Positions 37,486-46,226 of a DNA stretch of 64,000 nt are shown here, one piece after another. Where the stretch lies: positions 82,501-146,500 of the forward strand of contig NZ_CP049871.1 in the NCBI RefSeq assembly GCF_011302055.1. Direction: 5' to 3'. The notes under the pieces are model-generated. The model was not told the DNA's origin. It saw nothing but the letters and a program-made list of their open reading frames with translations, and made no database searches. Made by a program: the position numbers and the translations under genes. This stretch comes from Sphingomonas sinipercae. Its GTDB lineage: Bacteria; Pseudomonadota; Alphaproteobacteria; Sphingomonadales; Sphingomonadaceae. Positions within the stretch are counted from its first letter, which is position 1, and each line of letters opens with the position of its first letter.

Positions 37486-38018
37486 AACGCTTCCTGCTGG
37501 CGGCGGCGCTGGCGCTGACGCTTTCCGCCTGCGGCCCGGACTCACCCTTGCCTGCCGCGGAGGACGCGACATTCGATCCGATCGCTTTCTTCACCGGCCG
37601 CAGCCACGGTGAAGCGAAGCTCGATAAATTGGGCAGCAGTCCCGTGCGCGTGACCGTCGACAGCCTCGGCCGACGGCGCAGGGATTCCCTGGTCCTCGAT
37701 CAGATCATTCGGGAGGGCGGCAAACCGCCGCGCGTCCGGCGCTGGACGATGCGCCGCGTGGGCTCCGATTCCTTCAAGAGCACCCTGACGGACGCAGACG
37801 GCCCGGTTCAAGTTTGGGTGCACGGGCCGCGCGCGATGATCGCCTACACGATGAAGAATGGGATGGCGGTGAACCAGCAGCTCGCGCTTCAGCCGGACGG
37901 ACGAACCGTCCTCAACCGTCTGAAAGTGAGCAAATTCGGGGTGGACCTGGCTGTCCTGGAGGAGAGGATCGCCAAGGCCGATCAGCCCCAATTGCCTTCA
38001 CGTTCCAATCCAAGCTAA
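37482..38018 (+). CDS. DUF3833-like lipoprotein
   Basis: A 178-residue predicted lipoprotein: signal peptide [18 protein letters not shown] with the lipobox LSAC at about residue 17. The mature part begins [17 protein letters not shown], the FFTG block I associate with DUF3833. The rest contains [17 protein letters not shown] and [20 protein letters not shown]. Start is GTG overlapping acs. Function unknown. Confidence 0.75.
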   Translation: MKRFLLAAALALTLSACGPDSPLPAAEDATFDPIAFFTGRSHGEAKLDKLGSSPVRVTVDSLGRRRRDSLVLDQIIREGGKPPRVRRWTMRRVGSDSFKSTLTDADGPVQVWVHGPRAMIAYTMKNGMAVNQQLALQPDGRTVLNRLKVSKFGVDLAVLEERIAKADQPQLPSRSNPS

Positions 38019-38027
38019 GCCTTCGGA

Positions 38028-38363
38028 ATGCAGCGGAAACTTTCGATTCTTGCGCTCCTGGCCTTCGCCCCGGCGCTTGGCGGTTGCGCCGTGCAGGCGG
38101 CGCTCGCGGCGGCGCAACTGGCCCAATATGCGCAGCCTGCCGAAGGCCCGAGCAACGCGCAGTTCAAGCCGGTGGCGACGCAGGCCTGTACGCAGCAGGC
38201 GGCGCAATATGGGGCCGTCCACGTCATCGATGTCGAGCAGCGCCGCGCCGACCGGATCATCGTCTGGGGCTCGGTCACCGACGCCAGGCAGCACCGCCGC
38301 ACCTTCGAATGCCACTTCACGACCAAGCTGGTGAAATTCAAAATCCGCAAGATTGGCGGATAA
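38028..38363 (+). CDS. Small putative lipoprotein
   Basis: A 111-residue exported protein: signal peptide with the lipobox LGGC near residue 20, followed by an Ala/Gln-rich region and a compact domain (VHVIDVEQRRADRIIVWGSV and RRTFECHFTTKLVKFKIRKI). Two cysteines (in TQACTQQ and FECHF) could pair. Nine bases after the previous gene. No family name known to me. Confidence 0.65.
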   Translation: MQRKLSILALLAFAPALGGCAVQAALAAAQLAQYAQPAEGPSNAQFKPVATQACTQQAAQYGAVHVIDVEQRRADRIIVWGSVTDARQHRRTFECHFTTKLVKFKIRKIGG

Positions 38364-38436
38364 GCGATCAGCCGCCGGCGGGCTTGTTGCCGCGCACGGA
38401 GCCGCTATCCCTCTCCGTCAACAGGGGGAATGTTAG

Positions 38437-40089
38437 ATGGCGACTGCCGTAGCGGGTGAAGAACGCAAATCCTGGTCGATGGCGCGGGTCATCACCGCTT
38501 CGTCGGCGGGGACCGCGTTCGAGTGGTACGACTTTTTCATCTTCGGCAGCCTGGCGCCGGTCATTTCGAAAGTGTTCTTCGCCGGGCTCGACCCGACGCC
38601 GGCGCTGATCGCGGCGCTCGGCCTGTTCGCCGCCGGCTTCGCCTTCCGGCCATTGGGTGCGCTCATCTTCGGAGTCGTCGGCGACCGACTCGGGCGCAAG
38701 GGCGCGTTCCTGGTCACCGTCAGCCTGATGGGCGGCGCCACCTTCCTCATCGGCCTGCTGCCGACCTATGCCAGCGTTGGCCTGCTCGCGCCGGCGCTGC
38801 TGATCTTCCTTCGCATCCTGCAGGGGATTGCGCTTGGCGGCGAGTATGGCGGCGCCGCAATCTACGTTGCCGAGCATGCGCCCGATGACCGCCGCGGCTT
38901 TTCGACCGGCTGGATCCAGTCGTCCGCCTCGTTCGGGCTGCTTGCCGCGCTGCTGGTGATCCTGGCGACGCGCACCGCGCTTGGCGAGGATGCGTTCAAC
39001 GCCTGGGGCTGGCGCATCCCGTTCCTCATCTCGGCGATCCTGCTGGCGATTTCGGTCTGGATGCGCGTCAAGCTGGCGGAAAGCCCGGCGTTCGCGCAGC
39101 TGGTCGCGGACGACAACGTCTGCAAGGCGCCGCTGCGCGAAGCCTTTGGCAACCGCGACAATCTCAAGCGCGTGCTGGTCGCCTTCTTCGGCATCATGTG
39201 TGCGCAGGGCGCTGTCTGGTACTTCACCTTTTTCTACCTGCAGGTGTTCCTCGAACGCTCGCTCGGCCTGCCGGGGTCGACCAAGGACCTGCTGCTGATC
39301 GTCATGACCCTGGCCAGCGCGCCGCTTTACGTCTTCTTCGGCTGGCTGTCCGACCGCATCGGGCGCAAGCCGGTGATGGTCGGCGGGATGCTCCTCGCGC
39401 TCGTCCTTTATTTCCCGGCATCGCACTGGATTGCCCAGGCGGTGAACCCCGCGCTGGTGGCGGCGCAGCGGTCGACACCGGTGGTCGTCGAGACCGACCA
39501 GTCCCGCTGTTCCGTCCAGTTCGACCCGGTCGGAACCGCCAAGTTCGCCAGCGCCTGCGACCTCTCCAAGAGCGCGCTGGTGACCAAGGGCGTGTCCTAC
39601 ACCACCCGCGCCTCGAGCGACGGGCAGACGCGCGTGCTGGTCGGTCGCACTGCGGTGCCCATCGCTGGCGGCGAGGCGGCCGGGACCGACCTCAAGGCGC
39701 TGAAGGCGTCGACCGGCGAGGCCATCGGCGGCGCGCTTGCGGCCGCCGGCTATCCCAAGTCAGCCGACCCAGGGGCGGCGAACATGCCGGTCCTGGTTGC
39801 GATCCTGTTGCTGTTCGTCGTCGCCGCGACGGCGGTCTACGGCCCGCAGGCCGCCGCGCTGGTCGAGATGTTCCCGACGCGGGTGCGCTACACGGCAATG
39901 TCGCTGCCCTATCACGTCGGCACCGGCTGGGTGGGCGGCTTCCTGCCGGTGACCAGCTTCGCGCTCGTCGCCATTACCGGCAACATTTACGAGGGGCTTT
40001 GGTACTCGGTCGTGTTCACCGGGATCTCGCTGATCGTGTCGCTGCTGTTCCTCAAGGAAACGCGGGGCAAGCCGCTCGACACGGTCTGA
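38437..40089 (+). CDS. MFS transporter (MHS-type) with large periplasmic insert
   Basis: A 550-residue metabolite:proton symporter of the MHS/ShiA-like group: FEWYDFFIFGSLAPVISKVFF near the N-terminus, GDRLGRKGAF and GDRIGRKPVM-like loops (here SDRIGRKPVM), and GIALGGEYGGAAIYVAEHAP. Between TM8 and TM9 (about residues 335-450) it has an insert of about 115 residues with two cysteines (358, 374). MHS proteins usually lack such an insert. ATG follows AGGGGG. Near acs, a carboxylate substrate is plausible. Confidence 0.88.
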   Translation: MATAVAGEERKSWSMARVITASSAGTAFEWYDFFIFGSLAPVISKVFFAGLDPTPALIAALGLFAAGFAFRPLGALIFGVVGDRLGRKGAFLVTVSLMGGATFLIGLLPTYASVGLLAPALLIFLRILQGIALGGEYGGAAIYVAEHAPDDRRGFSTGWIQSSASFGLLAALLVILATRTALGEDAFNAWGWRIPFLISAILLAISVWMRVKLAESPAFAQLVADDNVCKAPLREAFGNRDNLKRVLVAFFGIMCAQGAVWYFTFFYLQVFLERSLGLPGSTKDLLLIVMTLASAPLYVFFGWLSDRIGRKPVMVGGMLLALVLYFPASHWIAQAVNPALVAAQRSTPVVVETDQSRCSVQFDPVGTAKFASACDLSKSALVTKGVSYTTRASSDGQTRVLVGRTAVPIAGGEAAGTDLKALKASTGEAIGGALAAAGYPKSADPGAANMPVLVAILLLFVVAATAVYGPQAAALVEMFPTRVRYTAMSLPYHVGTGWVGGFLPVTSFALVAITGNIYEGLWYSVVFTGISLIVSLLFLKETRGKPLDTV

Positions 40090-40090
40090 C

Positions 40091-40777
40091 TTACGCGACC
40101 CAGTGAATGTCGATCGGCTGCTCGGCCTCGGCCAGCACCCGGCCGATCGGAAGCTTCGAGCTCTGCCCGTCCGCGATGGCGCCTTCCAGCACTTCGCGGG
40201 CTTCCTTCCCCTGCACGGTGATGAGGACGGTGCGCGCCGCCAGGATCGAAGCGCGGGTCAAGGTCACCCGCGGCTCGCCGCTTTCCGGCATCACGCCGAC
40301 CGCGCGCCGGGCCTTCGGCGCGTCGAGCGCGTCCTGAAGGTCGGCGCCGCTGGCGATTCCCGCCGCATTGCCATCCACGCCGACCGACAGCCAGACCAGG
40401 TCGGGCGGCCAGGGCAGTTCCTGAAGCCGGGCGTCGGCGGCATTGCCGGCGGCCTTGTGGTCGGGGATTGCGGTGACGATCGGCACGACCCGAGCGCCGA
40501 CGGGAAGGAACGCCTTGGCCAGCGCCCGCGCCTTGCTTCGCTCATCCTCGACCCCGACGATGAAGTCGTCGGCCGGGACGATGGCGGCCTGCTTCCACTT
40601 CAGCTTGGCGGCGGCGAGCGTCGGGAAAACCTGCTGCGACAACCCATCGACCGGGAGCGCGACCAGTGCCGCCGCGCGGGCGTCAAGCGCGCTGTCGATG
40701 ATGAAACCGACGTCGCCGCCGACCGCCTCGGCCAGCTCGTCGACCGAATCATAGTCCCACCATTCCGCTTCGATCAT
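40091..40777 (-). CDS. 6-phosphogluconolactonase-like protein, degenerate active site
   Basis: A 228-residue sugar-isomerase-fold protein of the 6-phosphogluconolactonase/NagB family. The N-terminal layout is WWDYDSVDELAEAVGGDVGFII. The usual GMGxDGH motif appears as SVGVDGNAAGI and the DERxVP loop as ADDFIVGVEDER, so the catalytic His is replaced by Asn. It may be a paralogue with another role or a weak lactonase. Convergent with the transporter, one base apart. Confidence 0.7.
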   Translation of the reverse strand: MIEAEWWDYDSVDELAEAVGGDVGFIIDSALDARAAALVALPVDGLSQQVFPTLAAAKLKWKQAAIVPADDFIVGVEDERSKARALAKAFLPVGARVVPIVTAIPDHKAAGNAADARLQELPWPPDLVWLSVGVDGNAAGIASGADLQDALDAPKARRAVGVMPESGEPRVTLTRASILAARTVLITVQGKEAREVLEGAIADGQSSKLPIGRVLAEAEQPIDIHWVA

Positions 40778-40800
40778 CGGTCAGCTTCCCGCTTCTTCAG

Positions 40801-41556
40801 TTATTGGGGTGGCCTCTGGACGTATCCGGCCCATCCGGCAACCGGCCGGCCCGACCTGTCGAGTGCCGGACGGTAGCGGAAGCGCGCCTTCACCGTCGCG
40901 CAAACCTGGCTGTCGATCGCGGAATTTCCAGTGCCACGGTCGACGAGGCACTGCAGCACGCCGCCCTGCGCATCGACGCGCAGCCGCATGAAGATGGGCA
41001 CGCCTCGCGGCCAGCTGTCGAGCAATTGCGGCGGGAAATTGCGTTGGGTTAGGGTCGGCGTTGCGAGGCGCGGCGGCTGCACCGGAAGGCCACCGGAACC
41101 ACCACCGCCCGGCCCGCTTCCGCCAGCACCGCTGCCTGTCCCGTTGCCGAAACCGCCGGCGCCCGTTCCCGGACCGCGCACGTCGGAAGCGCCCTGCGTC
41201 GGCGCACTGCCCTGCCGCGGCGTTTCCGACGTTGCGATCTTGGGCGGCACCGGGATTTCGATCCTTGGCTTGGGCGCGACCACCGGCGTCGCCTGGCTCT
41301 TGATGTTCTTCGGCGACGACCGGCCCTCCTTCTCCTTGGGCTTGGGCGCCTGCTGCTGCTTTGGCGGCGGCGGTGGGGGAGGGGGCGGAGGGGGCGGCAC
41401 CTCGGTAATGTCGAAAACGCTGAGCGCGCTTTGCGGGTCGGTGAGGTCGATCCGGCCCGACAAGTGCATCAGCATGAAGAACAGCCCTGCATGGACCGCC
41501 GCGACAGCGGCGATCGCTCCGCCTTTATCGCGGGTCGGCAGGGTGTTTCGGTACAT
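40801..41556 (-). CDS. TonB-type energy transducer
   Basis: A 251-residue periplasm-spanning protein that drives TonB-dependent receptors. One membrane helix (about 14-35), a 12-proline run, a Lys/Pro linker (KQQQAPKPKEKEG), a Gly-rich spacer, and a C-terminal TonB domain (LRVDAQGGVLQCLVDRGTG, ARFRYRPALDRSGRPV). I use the ATG at 41556 (MYRNTLPTRDKGG); the frame is open 15 codons further. It overlaps the kpsS tail by 32 bases. ExbB/ExbD are not in the window. Confidence 0.9.
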   Translation of the reverse strand: MYRNTLPTRDKGGAIAAVAAVHAGLFFMLMHLSGRIDLTDPQSALSVFDITEVPPPPPPPPPPPPKQQQAPKPKEKEGRSSPKNIKSQATPVVAPKPRIEIPVPPKIATSETPRQGSAPTQGASDVRGPGTGAGGFGNGTGSGAGGSGPGGGGSGGLPVQPPRLATPTLTQRNFPPQLLDSWPRGVPIFMRLRVDAQGGVLQCLVDRGTGNSAIDSQVCATVKARFRYRPALDRSGRPVAGWAGYVQRPPQ

Positions 41557-42868
41557 CGTGTCGGTCAACGCCGTTGCGACGGGACGGTTTCGGATCGCCA
41601 ACGTTCGCGCCGCGAAAGCGCGCTTCGGCAGGCACGGGAAGCGCTTGCGCCTCGCTCGACGCTCCAGCGCCGATGTCCAGCCGCTCCAGCATCGATTCGA
41701 TCAGCACCTGGACGGCGGATTCGCTGGCCAGGCCTCCGCGTACCAGGCAGCGGTCGACCAGCACGCGGCGGAAGGCTTCATAGACTCCCGGCTCCGGCGG
41801 GGTGGGCTTGGCCCAGAAGCTGTCGATATGCCCCTGGTGCGTGATCCCGGGCATGTCGTAGATCGCCTCGCCGACCGTGCACACCGGAGTCGCATGGGCC
41901 AGCGCCAGGGTTGCCGAGGTGCTGTTGACGCACACCAGCCCGCGGGCGATTTCGGCAATGTCCTCCAGGTCGCCGCCGTGGATCAGGTGCAGCCGGTTCT
42001 GCAGGCCGAGCCGCCGCGCAAGCCGGGCGACGAAGCGGTCCCAGCTGAAGAAGCTGGAATCCAGCGGGTGGGTCTTAAGCAGCAAGTGCACATCGCCCGG
42101 CGCATTGGCGGCAAAGCTTTCAATGACGTAGGTGGCCGCGCTCTGCATGTCCGGGAACAGCGAGTGCGTGCGGATCTGATAATCGGTCGACAATTGCAGC
42201 GGGAAGACGAACAGGGGCTTGCCCTCGACCCGGCCAAGCACCCGCGCCGTCGCCGCGGCCCGGCGGCCCTCGTTGACGAACTTCCACAGCCACCCGAGCC
42301 CTTCGACGATGATCGAATTGGGGCGGTGCGAACGATAATGCGGGAAGGTGCGCAGCAGGCGGCCGGTGACCACGCTGTGATAATGCCAATAGCTGTCGCG
42401 GGCGCGGCGCTTGAAGCTGGCGGTGATCGGCGGCAGCTCCGGCTCGCGCGGCAACGTCTTGGCTTCCTTGACGAACCAAGCCTTGCTTCGCGGCAAGGTG
42501 GAACCCGCGTTGACGGCCTCCGGCTCCAGGGTCATCCAGTCGGGACGCAAATATCCTTCTTCGAGCACATGGGTGCGCACCCCGCGGATCTGCGCAATCC
42601 CGAGCGCGGACACGTGATAGGGGCGACAGTCGCCGAACACGATCAGGTCGGTAATGTCGTGCTTGCGCAAGTAGCGGTCGAAAAAGGCGGGCCATTGCGA
42701 AAAGCGGGCGCGGAAATTGACGGTCGCGTCCGGCCAGTCGCGATGGTCGCCGCCACAGATGTTGATCCGGTGGACGCCGACTCCGCGGTCGGCCATCGCC
42801 TGCCCCAGGCGGCGGAAGAGCGGGCCCGGCGGGCCTTGCAGGAACAGGAAGGTTCGGGTCTCGCTCAT
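41525..42868 (-). CDS. kpsS: KpsS-like capsule linker Kdo-transferase
   Basis: A 447-residue member of the capsule-synthesis (KpsS/LipB) family, which helps build the beta-Kdo linker on phosphatidylglycerol for ABC-exported capsules. Blocks seen: FLQGPPGPLFRRLGQAM at the N-terminus, TDLIVFGDCRPYHVSALG, RTHVLEEGYLRPDWMTLE and LLLKTHPLDSSFFSWDRF. Start is ATG at 42868, overlapping the kpsC stop by ATGA (a TTG is two codons upstream). The last ~45 residues look unconserved and overlap the tonB start. Confidence 0.88.
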   Translation of the reverse strand: MSETRTFLFLQGPPGPLFRRLGQAMADRGVGVHRINICGGDHRDWPDATVNFRARFSQWPAFFDRYLRKHDITDLIVFGDCRPYHVSALGIAQIRGVRTHVLEEGYLRPDWMTLEPEAVNAGSTLPRSKAWFVKEAKTLPREPELPPITASFKRRARDSYWHYHSVVTGRLLRTFPHYRSHRPNSIIVEGLGWLWKFVNEGRRAAATARVLGRVEGKPLFVFPLQLSTDYQIRTHSLFPDMQSAATYVIESFAANAPGDVHLLLKTHPLDSSFFSWDRFVARLARRLGLQNRLHLIHGGDLEDIAEIARGLVCVNSTSATLALAHATPVCTVGEAIYDMPGITHQGHIDSFWAKPTPPEPGVYEAFRRVLVDRCLVRGGLASESAVQVLIESMLERLDIGAGASSEAQALPVPAEARFRGANVGDPKPSRRNGVDRHDVPKHPADPR

Positions 42869-44460
42869 CGCCAAAATCGCAGTGCCGACGCCAGTCGCCG
42901 GGTTCGGCCCTGGACCCGGCGGAGCCCGACCAGCAGGCCGTCCGTCGTCCCGCTCCTACCCTCCGCCAGTCGGCGGACAAGGATTTCCGGGGGGCACGGC
43001 AGGCCGGTGACCGGGTCCAGGTAACGGGGGTATCGAAGCAAGGCGGCGGCAACAAGCTCGTCCAGCGTGCGTGTCGCCTTGCGCCGGTCCGGCACCGCGC
43101 CGAGGTCACGGGTCAGGCCCCACCCGGCATAGAAAGGCACGCCGTAAGTCGTCACGGGCTTGCCGCGAAGAAGCGCTTCGAACCCGGCCAGCGAGGTGTT
43201 GACGTGGACTTCGTCGGCAAGCGTGATCGCCGCCGTTATCGGAGGGTCGCGGATGATTTCGTCCGCAAGCGCCAACGCGGCCTGGTCGGCGATCGCACCG
43301 GACCGGTGGCCCGCCTCCACGTCGGGATGCGGCTTGTAGATGACATGCGCGTCGGGCCGCTGCTCCCGGACCCGGCGCAGCAGTTCCAGGTTGGTCCGCA
43401 CCGCGCCCCCGCCCGAAAGCACCGATCGGTCGTCTTCCACCTGGCCGGGGACGAGCACATGCGGTTTCGCATTGCGGCGGCGAAGGGTCGCGCCACCGAC
43501 GGCATATTTCGAAATTCCCTGGTCGACGATCAGTTCGCGCAGCCTTGCCGCGCGGGCCAGCGTGGCGGCGTCGAAATCCCCTTCGGCCAGCAGGCGTTCG
43601 AGCGCGCTCGGCCGCGACGGGTCGAAATAGATTCCCAATTCGTCGAGCACGATCGACAGCGGCGGGATGCAATCGGCGCCCAACCCCGCCGAACGGATGA
43701 AGCCATCCTCCACCTCGACCAGGTCGATATCCGCAGCCTCCAGCGCGGCGAGGACGGCGGGCGCCGTGCGCGCGCGCCAGACCGCGATCTTCCGACCGGT
43801 TGCCCGGGCGGCGTCGCTTGCGAAGACGACCGGCCGTCCGCCCCACAGCAACGGCGCCGCCGTCGGCTGCTTCCAGCGCCCGAAGCCGACCGCCGCGTCG
43901 ATCGACCGGTTGGCGTCGATCAGTGCGCGCCAGAAGCCGCACAAGGCAATTGCCGCGGCGGCGCTGGTCGCTTCGCCCGTGAACGGGTCAGCATATTGGA
44001 TCCGCCCGACCTGCTCGGCCAGGATCTGGTGCAGCGCGTCGTCGTCGCCGGCCGACAGCGCGGCCAGCGGCCCAGCCGGGCAACGGACCGGGACGCCGCT
44101 GAGCGCGGCGACGACCAACAGGGCTTGGTCGCCGTCGCCGGAAACCTCGCTGGCGCCGCTGACCAGGTGCCAGGGATCGCAGGGGCCGGTGATGCGCACC
44201 GCGTCGCCGTTGGCAGGATGGATTTCAAAGCGATCGGCGGCCGTCGCGATCAGCCGGTAAGGCGCTGGCGGAAGCGCCGGCTGGGCGCCCCAATAGGTGC
44301 CTCCGACCCGGGCGTCCTTGAGCAGTGCGGCCAGGTCTTCGCCGCTATCGCCCGCCGCTCCCCCTGGAATCGCCGCGCCGCGGACGAGCGCGGGCGGCCG
44401 CGCGCCGGGAAAGGGCGGGATTCGAAGCAATGGGGGGGTCAGGGGTTGCGCCATAGTCAT
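42865..44460 (-). CDS. kpsC: KpsC-like capsule linker Kdo-transferase (single module)
   Basis: A 531-residue capsule polysaccharide linker enzyme. The conserved region is [57 protein letters not shown] and [33 protein letters not shown]. E. coli KpsC carries two modules of this kind and about 670 residues; here I see one clear module after an N-terminal part without clear motifs. ATG at 44460 or 44454. Coupled to kpsS. Confidence 0.85.
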   Translation of the reverse strand: [531 protein letters not shown]

Positions 44461-44515
44461 CCGCTGCCCGTCACGTTGATGGAAAGCGCCCGGATAGCAA
44501 GCCGGCCTTGGTGGT

Positions 44516-45304
44516 TCAGGCTTCTGCCCCGATCAGCAGCTGCGCATCGTCTGCCTCGATCCGCGCGCCTGGCGCCGCGAGCAGGCATTCGCCGGCTTTG
44601 GCGATGACGTCGCCGCAGCGCACGGCCCCGTTCAGCGGCAGGATCCAGCGCCGCCGGTCGGCCAATGTGTCTCCAGGTCCGACGGCAACGGTGAACGCCG
44701 GGCCGTCGGCAAGCACGTCGGTATGCCCGCCCCGCGCTTGCCGGACGGGCTCGGCGAACGGCTCGAGCGAGGCGACGGCCAGCGCTTGGTCGAGGTGCAG
44801 GTCGCGTGGTCGACCGTAATCATAAAGCCGGTAGGTAAGGTCGGAATTCTGCTGGAACTCCAGCAAGGCGATGCCGGCGCCGATCGCATGGACGGTTCCC
44901 GGCGCGACGACAATGAAGTCGCCTTTGCGGACCGGCCGGAAATCCAGCAGTTGCTCGACCGACCCTTCGGCGACCGCTTCCCGCACTTGCTCGGCCGACA
45001 CGCGCCGCTTGAACCCAAGGCCGATGGCGGCGCCCGGTTCGGCATCGATGATGTACCAGCATTCCGCCTTGCCGCGCTCGCCGCCCTGTTGGCGGGCCTG
45101 CGCGTCGTTGGGGTGGACCTGCACCGACAGCGCTTCGCTGGTGAACAGATATTTGGCGAGCAGCGGCAAGTCCTTGCCGCCGGTGAACCAGACTTCGCCG
45201 ACGCGCTCGCCGGCCGCCGCCGCGTCCCGCCCGAACATCGGCGGCAGTTGCGTTCGTCCCCACGGCTTCTCGACATAACGCCGGTCGAGCTTGCTGCACT
45301 CCAT
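44516..45304 (-). CDS. manA: Mannose-6-phosphate isomerase (class I)
   Basis: Converts fructose-6-phosphate and mannose-6-phosphate; feeds GDP-mannose. The 262-residue product has the type I zinc ligands QVHPND (about 72-77), a Glu in GKAECWYII, and a His in VAPGTVHAIG. The start block is KPWGRTQLPPMF. ATG at 45304 has AAGG upstream. It ends 50 bases before the kpsC start and lies beyond a terminator hairpin of the preceding barrel gene. Confidence 0.9.
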   Translation of the reverse strand: MECSKLDRRYVEKPWGRTQLPPMFGRDAAAAGERVGEVWFTGGKDLPLLAKYLFTSEALSVQVHPNDAQARQQGGERGKAECWYIIDAEPGAAIGLGFKRRVSAEQVREAVAEGSVEQLLDFRPVRKGDFIVVAPGTVHAIGAGIALLEFQQNSDLTYRLYDYGRPRDLHLDQALAVASLEPFAEPVRQARGGHTDVLADGPAFTVAVGPGDTLADRRRWILPLNGAVRCGDVIAKAGECLLAAPGARIEADDAQLLIGAEA

Positions 45305-45388
45305 CCAATCACCCTTGCCGCCTGTCCTGCGACTTCTCAACCTGCGCCTTGGCCCGATCGCCACGCGCCACCCGCGAGGCACAAAAAA

Positions 45389-45414
45389 AGAGGGCGGACC
45401 GAAGCCCGCCCTCT
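45389..45414 (-). terminator. Terminator of the outer-membrane barrel gene
   Basis: AGAGGGCGG at 45389-45397 pairs with CCGCCCTCT at 45406-45414; seven A's at 45383-45389 give a U tract on the minus strand. It lies 21 bases after the stop of the minus-strand barrel gene, a textbook rho-independent terminator. Confidence 0.85.
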
Positions 45415-45434
45415 CTCCATTCCAAGCGATGGCG

Positions 45435-46226
45435 TTAGCCGCGCTCGGGAGCCGGGGCCGGCGGCGGCGGCGGCGGCGGCGGAGCCGGACAAATGTCCGT
45501 CGCCATGATCACCGAGCCGTCGGGGCAGGTCTGCGTCGCCGGGGCGGGCGGCGGGGCCACCACGACCGGAGCCGGGGCAATCACCACCGGCGCTTCAGCG
45601 CGGGCGCCACCGAACAGGAAGCCGAGGCCAACGAGGCCGGTCACCGTGTGGGTGCCGCCCGAAATGTTGCCCTTGTCCTTATAGTCCGAATAGCGGCCTT
45701 CGACCTTCGCGTAGATGTTTTCGCCGAGCATCTGCTCGACGCCCGCACCATACTGCCAGCCGCTGACCTTGTAGTTTTCATAATACGCGCCCGGCAATGC
45801 CGAGTTCAGCACGGTCGTGCCCGGGTTGAACGGGGTGAACCGCTTGCGCTGCTCGTTGCGGACGTAGCCGAGCTTGCCGTAAACCAGGGTCGACGGCGTC
45901 GCCATCACACCGGCACGGGCAGCAATACCCAGCTCTTCAAACGTCTTGTGCTCGGCAAGGCCAGGACCGTCGATGGTCTTGTTCTCGGCCGGAGCCCACC
46001 AGAACGTGCCTTCGGCACCGAGGACGAAACCGCCCAGGTCGAAGTCCACGCCGGCAGCGGCGCCATAGCCGATGTGACCGTCCTTGTTCCCTTCCGAGTG
46101 GAACTGGCTGTAGCCAACCTGAGCTTCCGCGCGAATGCCGCGAAGGCCCTGAGCATTTGCCTGGGTGGCGGTCAGTCCGGCGATGAGTGCCAGCGCCGAG
46201 GCGGCGGCTGTGAATGTACGCTTCAT
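45435..46226 (-). CDS. Outer-membrane beta-barrel protein
   Basis: A 263-residue exported protein with signal peptide ending at ANAQ (about 26). The body alternates like an 8-strand barrel: AEAQVGYSQFHSEG, GYGAAAGVDFDLGGFVLGAEG, VYGKLGYVRNEQ, YGAGVEQMLGENIYAKVEGRY. The C-terminal part is a proline/alanine tail with two cysteines and a run of eight prolines that looks periplasmic. Ribosome site AAAGGGG precedes the ATG. Similar to OmpA-type/Omp25 barrels; no OmpA peptidoglycan domain. Confidence 0.87.
   Translation of the reverse strand: MKRTFTAAASALALIAGLTATQANAQGLRGIRAEAQVGYSQFHSEGNKDGHIGYGAAAGVDFDLGGFVLGAEGTFWWAPAENKTIDGPGLAEHKTFEELGIAARAGVMATPSTLVYGKLGYVRNEQRKRFTPFNPGTTVLNSALPGAYYENYKVSGWQYGAGVEQMLGENIYAKVEGRYSDYKDKGNISGGTHTVTGLVGLGFLFGGARAEAPVVIAPAPVVVAPPPAPATQTCPDGSVIMATDICPAPPPPPPPPAPAPERG

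Noticed and set aside
40931..43024. 697-codon plus-strand frame over tonB and kpsS
   Set aside because: Antisense to two recognisable genes; its proline/glycine runs are the complement of the TonB linker.
43204..44607. 467-codon plus-strand frame opposite kpsC
   Set aside because: Antisense shadow of kpsC; kpsC has the conserved capsule-synthesis blocks.
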